Shown here: piece by piece, positions 1 through 8,236 of the stretch
Layout: every line of letters begins with the position of its first letter
How positions within the stretch are numbered: position 1 is the stretch's first letter
Assembly: GCA_902825875.1 (NCBI GenBank)
Contig: CADECP010000042.1
Coordinates: 1-61,151 of the forward strand
Origin: an uncultured Acidobacteriota bacterium
GTDB taxonomy: Bacteria; Acidobacteriota; Blastocatellia; RBC074
Direction: 5' to 3'
DNA: 61,151 nucleotides
Made by a program: the position numbers and the translations under genes
Notes under the pieces: generated by a model
Database searches by the model: none
The model's input: the letters and a program-made list of their open reading frames with translations, nothing else
Told to the model about the DNA's origin: nothing

Positions 1-1270
1 TGCCGCCGACAGTTGTGTTGCCGTTGCCCGTGATAGTGAAGCTGCCAGTGGTGTCGCGCAGAATGATGCCGCTCTGCACGGTGTTGGCCGAGACGCTGAT
101 AAAGGACACATTGATCGAAGCCGTCCCGCTGCCTTGATCCAGGTTGACGGCGGCGGTTCCGTTGGTCGAATTGGCAGTGGTTTCGCTGATCGTCAAATTA
201 TTGAAGCTGGTGCCTAACAGCGCCGATCCGGCAGTCGTGTTTTGAATGTTGACGCCACGAATCGTATTGCCAGTGCTGACGGTGACATTGGTCGCGGTGT
301 TGGTCAGCGTCGGGCGAGTCCCGCTGGTGGCAGGCAGCGCATTACTGAAAGTCGGGAGTACCAGTCCCGCAATCGAAGCCAGCGAAGCCGTCGCACCTTG
401 TCCAATCAATTTCTGATTGGCGAGCAGCGTGATTGCGCCTGAGTAATTTCCGCTGTACACGAAAATGTTGTCGCCAGGATCATCCGTCGCCAGTGTATTG
501 AAGTTGGCAACGCTGTTAAATGGCGCGCTCAGTCGTCCATCGCCAGGGCCGGCAACGCTGTCGTCAATGAACCAGATCATGCCGCTGACGGTGATGGAAA
601 CTGTGCCGATGTCTGAAAACACGCCGTCGCTGAGCGTGTAACTGAACGTCGTCGTGCCTTCAAATCCGGGAGCCGGGTTGAACGTGAAACTGCCGTTGAC
701 CAGGTTCAGCGCAACGGTTCCTTGTGTCCCGACAGTGTTGACGGCGGTAATCACCGGAATGGTTCCGTCTGGATCGAAGTCGTTGACCAACACGCCGCTG
801 GCCGCCGGAACCGTGATGCCTACGTTACCAACGGAGGAGTATGTGTCGGTCAATGCCAACGGAGACGTGTTCACCGAACCGGGCACGAGCGTCGTGTTGG
901 CGTCAATCGTATCGCTGAACATCACGCCGGTCGTTGCTGTGGTTCCGCTGTTGCTGATGGTGACGTTGTACGTCAGCGTGTTGCCCGGACTGGCTGTGGG
1001 CAGGTTGACAGTCTTGTTTGCGGAAACCAGCGGAGTAAATGCCATTGATGAAGAAACGGCGGCTTTGGCTTCGGCAACGTAGCCGTTGTGGGAAAGAGAA
1101 TTCGCCTTTCTGGGTGTCGCCTTTTCAGATGGCTTTGAGATGGACGATTTGAATGCCTGGTCAGCGCCTTTCATCCAGGCGTGGTCGGATTGAAATAGTA
1201 AGGCTCCGAAAATCAATGCCAATGTGGTCGGCATGATGATTGTTCGAAAGCGGAAACGCGAAAAATTCAT
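1..1270 (-). CDS. Large exported beta-repeat protein, N-terminal part (cut by window edge)
   Basis: The minus strand is open from an ATG at 1268-1270 to the window edge (423 codons, no stop), so the C-terminus is missing. The start is supported by GAGGAG at 1277-1282, six bases upstream. A hydrophobic N-terminal segment (about residues 10-27) suggests export. Around residues 85-130 is a DUF11-like repeat ('NTLTYNVTISNSGTTATTG'), followed by a cadherin/VCBS-like domain (LVNDFDPDG, then FNPAPGFEG and FSYTLSDG, to about residue 230), then a Thr/Asn-rich stretch that reads like a right-handed beta-helix. Such proteins are usually large secreted or surface proteins of Acidobacteriota. The molecular role is unknown. 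The domain calls are by eye; coding status is confident. Confidence 0.82.
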   Translation of the reverse strand, partial: MNFSRFRFRTIIMPTTLALIFGALLFQSDHAWMKGADQAFKSSISKPSEKATPRKANSLSHNGYVAEAKAAVSSSMAFTPLVSANKTVNLPTASPGNTLTYNVTISNSGTTATTGVMFSDTIDANTTLVPGSVNTSPLALTDTYSSVGNVGITVPAASGVLVNDFDPDGTIPVITAVNTVGTQGTVALNLVNGSFTFNPAPGFEGTTTFSYTLSDGVFSDIGTVSITVSGMIWFIDDSVAGPGDGRLSAPFNSVANFNTLATDDPGDNIFVYSGNYSGAITLLANQKLIGQGATASLASIAGLVLPTFSNALPATSGTRPTLTNTATNVTVSTGNTIRGVNIQNTTAGSALLGTSFNNLTISETTANSTNGTAAVNLDQGSGTASINVSFISVSANTVQSGIILRDTTGSFTITGNGNTTVGG

Positions 1271-1621
1271 AGTTATCTCCTCGTAGGGGGGAAGAGTGGA
1301 AAAAGTTTTTTGAGCTGGTGGTGACTTGGGACAGCTCGTCTTGACTGCCTTGACTGAATGTCGCTCAGACAAGCGAAAATTTTTGCGAATATGTTTTTAG
1401 CAATGAGGCGACAAGCAGGTGGTCAAACCCGCTTGATGGTGATCTTTTGATTTTGTGATTTTGTGATTTCGTCCCAATAGAGAGACCGTATTACGTGGCT
1501 GGTTTCCCTCAAACAGGAATAAAAAAAATCGCCCTCGTGATAAGGGCGATTTAGGAAGTGTTGAATTCAGTGGGAATTTTTACCGGCAAGCGTGGCAATG
1601 TGTTTGCCGGGCTTCCAAATG
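1271..1621. other. Intergenic region, leader of the exported protein plus a terminator
   Basis: This 351-base gap holds the ribosome-binding site of the minus-strand gene that starts at 1270 and, at its right end, the terminator of the RidA-like gene. Around 1447-1470 there is a short TTTTGTGATTTTGTGATTTC direct repeat. A possible minus-strand promoter must lie here for the exported protein, but no convincing -35/-10 pair stands out. No further gene is supported. Confidence 0.5.
1521..1552 (-). terminator. Rho-independent terminator after the RidA-like gene
   Basis: A perfect 10-bp stem, AAATCGCCCT at 1526-1535 with AGGGCGATTT at 1543-1552 and a 7-base loop, is followed on the minus strand by a run of eight T (1528-1521). 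It lies about 70 bases beyond the stop codon of the minus-strand gene 1622-2098 and closes that transcription unit. Confidence 0.9.
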
Positions 1622-2098
1622 TCACTTGGCAGCGATGCCTTGAATCTCAAAATGCGCTCCGCGCAGCAGCGGCCCGGAGCCGATGAAAGCGCGCGCCGGG
1701 AAATCTTTTTTGAAGTATGACCGATAGACGGCATTGAATTTGTCGTACAACGTCAAATCCGGGCAATACACCGTCGCCGACACCAGATTGTCCATCGTCA
1801 TTCCCGCCTGAGCCAGCACGTCTTTGAATCCGTCCAGCATGAACTTGACCTCTTGTTCAACGTCCGCCGGAATCTGGCTGGTTTTCGGATCGGTTCCCAG
1901 CCGTCCGGCCAGATACAGCGTGTTGCCCACCATTACTCCGTCGGTGAAGGGAAGCGCAGGGTTTTTGCTGGGCAGATTGATGTTTCGGCGCGACGATTTC
2001 TGGCCGTAACTGACCGCAGAATTGATGGCGAACGCGGCCAGCAAGCCAATGACCAATCCAGCCACCAAACCAATAGACAACGAGCGATTGTTTTTCAT
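1622..2098 (-). CDS. RidA/YjgF/YER057c/UK114 family protein with N-terminal membrane anchor
   Basis: The 158-residue protein has a hydrophobic segment at residues 8-28 (signal peptide or anchor), then a complete RidA-type domain. The conserved RidA arginine is present as Arg136 in 'FPARAFIGSG', with 'FEIQGIA' near the C-terminus. RidA proteins deaminate reactive enamine/imine intermediates from PLP enzymes, normally in the cytoplasm, so an exported or anchored version is odd and its substrate is unknown. The start is backed by GGAGGA just upstream. It follows NAD kinase by 14 bases and is probably the last gene of a unit ending at the 1521-1552 terminator. Confidence 0.85.
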   Translation of the reverse strand: MKNNRSLSIGLVAGLVIGLLAAFAINSAVSYGQKSSRRNINLPSKNPALPFTDGVMVGNTLYLAGRLGTDPKTSQIPADVEQEVKFMLDGFKDVLAQAGMTMDNLVSATVYCPDLTLYDKFNAVYRSYFKKDFPARAFIGSGPLLRGAHFEIQGIAAK

Positions 2099-2112
2099 AA
2101 GTGTTCCTCCAA

Positions 2113-2982
2113 TTAGTTGTTGAGAAAAATCTTCAAGCGATGTTCAGCGGCAGTTATTTTCGCCCGCGCGCCGAATGGAAAATCATAACGAGTCTTTGCG
2201 CCGTCAATGTACATCTCTCCGGCGGCCATTTTGGAAGCGACGATGATTTCTTCGTCGGATTCGATGAATCCGCGAATCAGCGAATAGCTGCGTTTCGGTT
2301 CGCGGTACAACTCACGAACCAGGTATTGAATTCGCTTGGAACCGAGCGGCATTTTCCGTCCGCCTGCCGAACCTATGCCCGCTGTCGAACCCGCCGCTGT
2401 CGAAATCCAGATGCCGGAACTGCGATGTTCTTCTTCACGGCGACCGACTTTCAGCAAATACCGTGTCGTCGAAGCCGGACATTCGTGTGCAATCAGCACG
2501 TCATTGAGAGCCAATTCCGCCAGCGGCTTTTCGTCCAGCGTCACCTGCAACCGAGCCAGTTCCTTCGGCTTCCATTTGCCGGCCAAGATCGCATCCAATC
2601 TTTCGGCAAAATTCTTTCGGTTGACAGAACAGAAATGACCTACGCTGTCGCCGGGCGCGGAATTGACTCCGAGCATCACGCCACTGCGAACGTAATGCGA
2701 CGCGCCAAGCGCCGTGCCATCTCCGCCGATGGTGATGACCAGATCGCTGATTGCCAATTGGCCTTTGACGCGAGCATCTGCGTTGACCATCAAGGCTTCG
2801 CCAAAGACGATTTTTCGTTTGCTGAGCGCCTGTCGCACAGCTTCAATCGTTCGCTGATGTTCGGCGTCGGCGTGCAGAATTCGTTTGGCCGTCGCGTCTC
2901 CGCTGCGGGCAAAGCTGGCTGCGCGCCCGCCTTGCGCCAGCGCAGTTTGTTTGATGACAACCAGGCAATTGTTGATGAGCAT
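2113..2982 (-). CDS. nadK: NAD kinase (ATP-NAD kinase family)
   Basis: NAD kinase phosphorylates NAD to NADP in the cytoplasm. The diagnostic GGDGT motif (residues 86-90 of the 289-residue form) follows 'SDLVITI'. The conserved 'ALNDVLIAHE' and a Ser/Thr/Gly-rich stretch 'GIWISTAAGSTAGIGSAGG' also fit the family. The ATG at 2980-2982 is chosen because the family's first beta strand starts right after it ('CLVVIKQTAL'). A TTG at 3025-3027 overlaps the upstream stop codon (TTGA) and would add 15 residues by translational coupling. Neither start has an ideal ribosome-binding site, so the start is uncertain while the function is not. Confidence 0.86.
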   Translation of the reverse strand: MLINNCLVVIKQTALAQGGRAASFARSGDATAKRILHADAEHQRTIEAVRQALSKRKIVFGEALMVNADARVKGQLAISDLVITIGGDGTALGASHYVRSGVMLGVNSAPGDSVGHFCSVNRKNFAERLDAILAGKWKPKELARLQVTLDEKPLAELALNDVLIAHECPASTTRYLLKVGRREEEHRSSGIWISTAAGSTAGIGSAGGRKMPLGSKRIQYLVRELYREPKRSYSLIRGFIESDEEIIVASKMAAGEMYIDGAKTRYDFPFGARAKITAAEHRLKIFLNN

Positions 2983-3023
2983 GAATTTTTTGGACTTGTG
3001 CGATTTGAAAACGACCAACCGTC

Positions 3024-3581
3024 TCAACGAGATTCGACAATTTCCTCAACTGTCCTGGCCTGGTCGCTGTGGTAATCCCTTTGAGCTAGCACCATGGCCT
3101 CCTTCACCCTCTCCAAATGCAATTTACCGTCGGCGGAAACGTAGTTGCCTTCACCGACCAGCATTGAATAGTGCTTGTCAATCATGTCCAGGTAGCCGGT
3201 TTTCTTCAGTTGTTGATTCTCCAAAATCTGAAGACAACTGACAGCCAGCAGGTAATAGGGAGCTTGCGGGCTGTCGAAATATCCGCGCACCTTTTCCCGT
3301 TCTTCCGGCCCTCCCGTGCTTAACTGGATATTGGCGGCGTTCAGCTTTTGCTCCATCGCGTCCACGCCCGTGACGGTGCTTGTCGCAGGCGTGGCAGGTG
3401 CGGCGGCTGACAAAACGACTGTCGGTGTCGGGGAATCCGGTTTTGATTCACTAGAAAAGGCCCCCACATTGTTCAGCGCGACGATCAATCCGGTTGAGGC
3501 CGTGATGATCGCGGCCACTGCCGTCAGGATGCCGGGCAAAGTCTGCCACCAAGATTGCGATTTGGGCGGTTCGCCAGCCAT
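3024..3581 (-). CDS. Hypothetical protein with one N-terminal membrane segment
   Basis: The 185-residue product begins with a short cytoplasmic tail, then 'WWQTLPGILTAVAAIITAST' leading into a transmembrane helix (about residues 11-37). A Pro/Thr/Ala-rich linker follows (about 44-72), then a charged helical domain (75-185) with no recognised motif. The WWQTLPGILTA-type segment recurs at the ends of unrelated bacterial membrane-anchored proteins. AAAGGAGA lies about nine bases before the ATG. The stop overlaps the alternative start of NAD kinase, so the two are probably co-transcribed. No function can be assigned. Confidence 0.75.
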   Translation of the reverse strand: MAGEPPKSQSWWQTLPGILTAVAAIITASTGLIVALNNVGAFSSESKPDSPTPTVVLSAAAPATPATSTVTGVDAMEQKLNAANIQLSTGGPEEREKVRGYFDSPQAPYYLLAVSCLQILENQQLKKTGYLDMIDKHYSMLVGEGNYVSADGKLHLERVKEAMVLAQRDYHSDQARTVEEIVESR

Positions 3582-3623
3582 AAATCACGTCTCCTTTTTT
3601 TCGATATACCGCTCTTTGACGAG

Positions 3624-4241
3624 CTACTGATAAACCACGAAGAAGTTGTTATCCAGAAAGTCGTAGCTTTCGACTTTTTTATACCCGGCGGCTTTCATCC
3701 AACCGTCCAGGTCTTCGAGTTTGTAAACCATCTTTTCGTGACCGGCGGGCCAGGTTTTGTTGAAATCAATGATAACGATGCGGCCATTTTTGCGAAGGTA
3801 TTTTTTCAACGTCTTGACGTAAGTCGGCTGATTGGCGATGTGGTGCATCGTGTCAATGATGACGATCAGGTCAACGGGTTCGGGCAGTTTCGGATCGTCT
3901 TCGGTGGCGAAGATGGTTTTGACGTTGGTCAGTTTTTCGTCCGCCGAAGTTTTCGCTACGTGGTCGAGCAGTTTTTGGTCAATGTCTACGGCATAAACCT
4001 GCCCTTTGTTGACGTGTTTGGCCAGCGGGCGCGAGAACAAACCGGAGCCTGAACCGATGTCGGCGATTTTGTGATTCGATTTGATCTTCAGCGTTTCGAT
4101 GACTTTCGGTACTTGCAGATTTTCAACGCGGCGTTCGCCTTCCAGCAGCTTGATGTACTCTTCGGCGGTGCGTTGTTGCGCTTGAGCGTTGATGGCCAGC
4201 AGAGCGGTCAGAGCCAGCAATGCAATGAACAGTTTTTTCAT
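3624..4241 (-). CDS. Exported class I SAM-dependent methyltransferase-like protein
   Basis: A canonical signal peptide (residues 1-21, 'LLAINAQAQ' cleavage region) precedes a class I methyltransferase fold. Motif I is 'IADIGSGSG' at 59-67, the acidic end of strand 2 is 'VYAVDID', and a post-I region reads 'VDLIVIIDTMHHI'. These are the features of a UbiE/Methyltransf_11-type enzyme that transfers a methyl group from S-adenosylmethionine. S-adenosylmethionine is not expected in the periplasm, so either the leader is a non-cleaved anchor or the protein has another role. It is followed 42 bases later by the hypothetical membrane gene. The substrate is unknown. Confidence 0.8.
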   Translation of the reverse strand: MKKLFIALLALTALLAINAQAQQRTAEEYIKLLEGERRVENLQVPKVIETLKIKSNHKIADIGSGSGLFSRPLAKHVNKGQVYAVDIDQKLLDHVAKTSADEKLTNVKTIFATEDDPKLPEPVDLIVIIDTMHHIANQPTYVKTLKKYLRKNGRIVIIDFNKTWPAGHEKMVYKLEDLDGWMKAAGYKKVESYDFLDNNFFVVYQ

Positions 4242-4574
4242 GATGGTTTTCCTTTGTGATGATGGACGTTGTTTGGCCTCGCTGATGTTACGCGATGGCA
4301 GATCAAATAAAGCATTTGACAGTTTCTTCGTCCCGGTAGGGACGGTTGAGTTTAGCGCGGCGTTTCAACGCCGGGTAGCAGTGCCTTTCTCCGCCGCGTC
4401 CTGTCAGGACGCTTGACCCCTGCTTTGGCAGAAACTCAAGCGTCCCTACAGGACGCCGATTCATTCGCTGCTTTTCCCGGCAGTGAACTGCCAAGCTCAT
4501 ATCAAACCGTCCCTGCCGGGACGAAAACCGTGTCAAACCGAATGTTCAATTCTTTAGCGCGTAACATCAGTGCT
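4242..4574. other. Intergenic gap holding a cluster of palindromes
   Basis: The 333-base gap between two minus-strand genes holds six short palindromes (listed separately, 4329-4523). The open frames that cross it in both directions (for example 4303-4536 minus) are formed from these palindromes and are not credible genes. Confidence 0.6.
4329..4523. repeat. Cluster of six REP-like palindromes
   Basis: Six hairpin-forming palindromes lie within 195 bases: CGTCCCGGTAGGGACG (4329-4344), CGGCGTTTCAACGCCG (4358-4373), GCGTCCTGTCAGGACGC (4396-4412), CGTCCCTACAGGACG (4441-4455), GGCAGTGAACTGCC (4479-4492) and CGTCCCTGCCGGGACG (4508-4523). Two outer CGTCCC..GGGACG units frame a central set, which suggests a composite element of the REP/MITE kind. 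No transposase is nearby. It could also fold as RNA if transcribed from the pseudouridine synthase side. Confidence 0.75.
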
Positions 4575-5528
4575 TCACTTCTTTTCCTGAAGTGAAGCGA
4601 GCAATTTTTGTAAATCGTCGGGCAGCGGAGCTTCAAACTTCATCAATTTGTCGCTGGCCGGATGTTTGAAACTCAGTTTGTGGGCATGCAGCGCCTGTCG
4701 TTCAAACTGAATTTTCAGATACGGTGCTTTGTCGTCGTATACGTACATCTTTTCGCCGACCAGCGAATTGCCGCGCAACCCGGCTTGAATGCGAATCTGG
4801 TTTCGTTTGCCAGAAACCAGTCGAACTTCGAGCAGGCTTGCATGCTTGAACTTTTCCACGATCCGATACCGGCAAACGGCTTCCTGAGCCTTGCGGGTTT
4901 TTTCCTGCACTTGTTGCTGTTTCAATTCTTCACGATCCCATTCGATCAAATCGCGCCACGTTCCCGAATCGGGTTTGGGAACGCCGTGAACGAGAACCCA
5001 ATAAATTCGCTCGGCGTCGCGGTGTTCAAATTGTTCTTTCAGTTTGCGCTGAGCTTCGCCGGTTTTGGCGAATATGACCAGCCCCGACGTGTCGCGGTCA
5101 ATGCGGTGAACGACGAACGGTTCGCGTTTGGTGGAGCGCAAATGCCTGACAAGTTGATCGAACAGTGATGGTTCGTCAGGTTGCGAAGCCAGCGGCACGG
5201 CCAGCAATCCGGCTGGTTTGTTGACCACCAGCAATGCGGAATCTTCATACAAGATGTGCAGCCCGGCTTCGCGGCGTTCGGTGTAGCGGCGTTCGCTGCT
5301 GCCGGGACGATCCATCCACAGCCGAACGGTTTCGCCCGCGCTCATTCGCCTTCCGGCATCGGCGGTGGACTGTTCGATTTCGTTGACGAAGATTTTGCCT
5401 TTTTCGATGGCGGCCAGCGCGCGCGAACGCGATGCCAGGCGGTCAGCCGCTGCCAGCCATTTATCCAGCCGAAGGTCTGCGTCGGCTGCGCTTACTTTCC
5501 AGGATTGATTGTTCATGTGTGACGGCAT
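4575..5528 (-). CDS. RluA-family rRNA/tRNA pseudouridine synthase
   Basis: This enzyme isomerises uridine to pseudouridine in structured RNA. An N-terminal S4 RNA-binding domain ('LRLDKWLAAADRLASRSRAL', about residues 19-38) precedes the catalytic domain. The signature 'HRIDRDTSGLVIF' contains the catalytic aspartate (HRID, residue 144), and 'GKRNQIRIQ' matches the conserved C-terminal motif of RluA/RluC/RluD. The exact target position cannot be read from sequence. ATG at 5526-5528 is used; GTG at 5532-5534 and ATG at 5514-5516 are alternatives. It is divergent from the kinase gene at 5685. Confidence 0.88.
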   Translation of the reverse strand: MPSHMNNQSWKVSAADADLRLDKWLAAADRLASRSRALAAIEKGKIFVNEIEQSTADAGRRMSAGETVRLWMDRPGSSERRYTERREAGLHILYEDSALLVVNKPAGLLAVPLASQPDEPSLFDQLVRHLRSTKREPFVVHRIDRDTSGLVIFAKTGEAQRKLKEQFEHRDAERIYWVLVHGVPKPDSGTWRDLIEWDREELKQQQVQEKTRKAQEAVCRYRIVEKFKHASLLEVRLVSGKRNQIRIQAGLRGNSLVGEKMYVYDDKAPYLKIQFERQALHAHKLSFKHPASDKLMKFEAPLPDDLQKLLASLQEKK

Positions 5529-5684
5529 TTTCACCGTTCAAACTCGATCAAGCAAATTGTCATTTCCGTAGCAGACTTCGCGGGCAAACTGGAGTAAGAT
5601 GCGCGGCGTCAATTCGACTCCGGCGGCTGTCGCCCAGTTGCTGCAAGTTGCCCCAAGCAAATCCACAACCTGAAATTTGTCATC

Positions 5685-8144
5685 GTGATTCCCCAAACGA
5701 TTTCGCATTACCGTATTCTTTCGAAGCTCGGCGCGGGCGGCATGGGCGAAGTGTATCTGGCCGAAGACGAAAAGCTCGGTCGCCGAGTAGCGTTGAAACT
5801 CCTGCCCGCTCGATTTACTCAAGACCCTGAGCGCGTGCGCCGCTTTGCCCACGAAGCACGATCCATCGGCGCGCTCAATCACCCGAACATTCTGACAATT
5901 TATGAAATCGGGCAGGCCGAAACCGACACCGGCGGAGTTCATTACATCGCCATGGAATTTGTCGAAGGCCAGACGATTCGCCAGGCGATAACTCATCGGC
6001 GTATGAAGCTGGATGAAGTGTTGGATGTGGCGATTCAAGCAGTCAACGCGCTGGTGGCGGCTCACGGAGCGGGCATTGCTCACCGCGACATCAAGCCGGA
6101 AAACATCATGCTGCGCCCGGACGGATATGTGAAGGTGCTGGATTTCGGTTTGGCCAAGCTGACTGAAAACGCTTTTTTCCGCAGTTTCGACCCGACGATT
6201 ACCCAGTCCGAAACGGAAGGCGCCCCTCTGGGCGATCCGTTTGCTACTGCTCCGGGCGATGGCGGTTCGCCGAACACCAGCCCCGGAGTGATTCTGGGAA
6301 CGGTCAGTTACATGTCGCCGGAACAGGCTCGCGGGCAGAAAGTGGATGTGCGGTCGGATATTTTCAGCTTTGGCATTGTGCTGTACGAAATGATTGCCGG
6401 GCGCGCTCCGTTTGAAGGCAAAAGCACTGGCGATATGTTGGTGGCGATTCTGGATCGTGATCCTGCGCCGTTGGCGCGGTATGTGCCGAACGTGCCGGAC
6501 GAACTGGAATGGATTGTCACCAAAGCTTTGGCCAAAGACCGCGAAGACCGTTACCAATCGGCGAAAAGCCTGCTCAACGATTTGAAGCGTGTGCAAAAAC
6601 GAGTGCAGCTTGGCGGCGAATTCGATGTTGAACCGGACAGCAGTCCGTTGCGAACCATGCCGTTTGACGCTGTTCAAAGCAGGTCTGCCGATTCCGGTCG
6701 CCATTCGACGACGAATGATTCGGGGCGAACGAGTTCGGATTCCAGAAAGCTGGTTCGGGTCATTGATTCGCTGGCTGTGCTGCCGTTCAGTAACGCGGGC
6801 AGCGGCCAGGACATGGTTTATCTGAGCGAAGCGATTCCCGAAAGTTTGATCTTCAACCTTTCGCGGTTGCCGCAGCTTCGCGTCAAAGCGTGGAGCACTG
6901 TGGCGCGGTATAGAAACCGGGAAACCGACGCGCTGGAAATTGGCCGCGAACTGGAAGCGCGCGCCGTGCTGACGGCTCGTATGTTTCAGTTCGGCGACAA
7001 TTTGATTGTCAAAGCCGAGTTGGTTGACACCGAAGACGGTTCGCAAATCTGGGGCGCTCAGTATCAGCGAAAACTCGACGATCTGTTCAGCATCGAACAG
7101 GAATTGGCAAAGGAAATTTGCGACCACTTGAAATTGCGGCTGAGCGAAGAACAGCGCGCGCGATTGACCCGGCGATACACCGAAAATTCCGAAGCTTATC
7201 AGCACTTCCTGAAGGGGCGATATTACTGGCATCAACGGTCGGGTCCGGGATTGAAAAAAGCCATCGAACATTTCAATGCCGCGATCAAACTCGACGATGA
7301 ATACGCGCTGGCCTATGCCGGGCTGGCTGATTGTTTCGTGTTGCTTGGCGTTTACGGAGCCGCTCCGCCGCGCGTGATTATGCCGAAGGCCAGAGAAGCG
7401 GCGGAAAAAGCTTTGCAGATTGACGAACATCTGGCCGACCCGCACGCTTCGCTCGGAGCTTTCCATTGCTGGTACACCTGGGATTGGATCGAAGCCGAGC
7501 GTAGATTCAAACGCTCCATCGAACTCAATCCGGCTTACACAAATGGCTATCACTGGTACGGTTCGATCTTTTTGCTGGCGCGCAATCGGTTCGACGAAGC
7601 GATGGAAATCGAACGAAAAGCTTTGGAACTTGAGCCGATGACGATGGTCATTCGCGCCAGCTTCACGTGGATTCATTACCAGGCTCGACGTTATGAAGAA
7701 GCGGTTGCCAGCGGATACGAAACCGTAGAGATCGAACCAAACTTCGCTTTGGGCAGGTTTTATTTGGGACTCGGCCTTTCCCAGCTTCAGCGGTACGACG
7801 AAGCGATTGAGCAATTGACCAAAGCCGTTGAACTGACGACCGGCGGCGCTTTGATCAAAGCGGCTTTGGGAAATGTTTACGCCGTCGCCGGCTACCGTGA
7901 AACGGCAGAAAACATTCTGGCGGAGTTGCAGACTTTTCCGCTCAGCAAGGAAGTATCTCCGTTCTTTCTGGCGTTGATTTATGTCGGATTGGGCGACACT
8001 GAACGCGCCTTGCAAATGCTGGAAGCGACCGCCGACGAAAGATATTGCTGGGCTTCGTACCTGAAATCCGAACCGATGTTTGACGAACTGAGAAAAGAAA
8101 AACGGTTTGTCAGCTTGCTCGAAAAGATGGGGTTGGCAGACTAA
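5685..8144 (+). CDS. Serine/threonine protein kinase with TolB-like and TPR regions
   Basis: An 819-residue Hanks-type kinase from a GTG start. The N-lobe has an intact glycine loop (LGAGGMGEVY, Gly16/18/21) and the ATP-binding Lys38 (VALK). The catalytic loop HRDIKPEN is near residue 132, DFGLAK near 153 and SPEQ follows an activation segment lengthened to about 50 residues. After a linker, a FlgO/TolB-like domain begins near residue 360 (DSLAVLPFSN), followed from about 500 by TPR-like repeats to the C-terminus. No transmembrane helix is obvious. Such acidobacterial kinases are taken to sense through their C-terminal part; the substrates are unknown. It is the functional partner or paralogue of the next gene, which starts 92 bases downstream. 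Confidence 0.9.
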   Translation: MIPQTISHYRILSKLGAGGMGEVYLAEDEKLGRRVALKLLPARFTQDPERVRRFAHEARSIGALNHPNILTIYEIGQAETDTGGVHYIAMEFVEGQTIRQAITHRRMKLDEVLDVAIQAVNALVAAHGAGIAHRDIKPENIMLRPDGYVKVLDFGLAKLTENAFFRSFDPTITQSETEGAPLGDPFATAPGDGGSPNTSPGVILGTVSYMSPEQARGQKVDVRSDIFSFGIVLYEMIAGRAPFEGKSTGDMLVAILDRDPAPLARYVPNVPDELEWIVTKALAKDREDRYQSAKSLLNDLKRVQKRVQLGGEFDVEPDSSPLRTMPFDAVQSRSADSGRHSTTNDSGRTSSDSRKLVRVIDSLAVLPFSNAGSGQDMVYLSEAIPESLIFNLSRLPQLRVKAWSTVARYRNRETDALEIGRELEARAVLTARMFQFGDNLIVKAELVDTEDGSQIWGAQYQRKLDDLFSIEQELAKEICDHLKLRLSEEQRARLTRRYTENSEAYQHFLKGRYYWHQRSGPGLKKAIEHFNAAIKLDDEYALAYAGLADCFVLLGVYGAAPPRVIMPKAREAAEKALQIDEHLADPHASLGAFHCWYTWDWIEAERRFKRSIELNPAYTNGYHWYGSIFLLARNRFDEAMEIERKALELEPMTMVIRASFTWIHYQARRYEEAVASGYETVEIEPNFALGRFYLGLGLSQLQRYDEAIEQLTKAVELTTGGALIKAALGNVYAVAGYRETAENILAELQTFPLSKEVSPFFLALIYVGLGDTERALQMLEATADERYCWASYLKSEPMFDELRKEKRFVSLLEKMGLAD

Positions 8145-8236
8145 CCGATTGCCGTTACCATCTCGCCTCCGGCAATCACTGCTCGCAATCACTGGGCAAA
8201 TTCCGCAACCAAAATTCCAAACACTGGAACATCGCC

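Noticed and set aside
654..1082. 142-codon plus-strand frame at the left edge
   Set aside because: The minus strand codes a clear exported repeat protein with signal peptide and ribosome-binding site through the same bases.
4303..4536. Small ORFs across the palindrome cluster
   Set aside because: Their sequence is set by the palindromes; there is no start signal.
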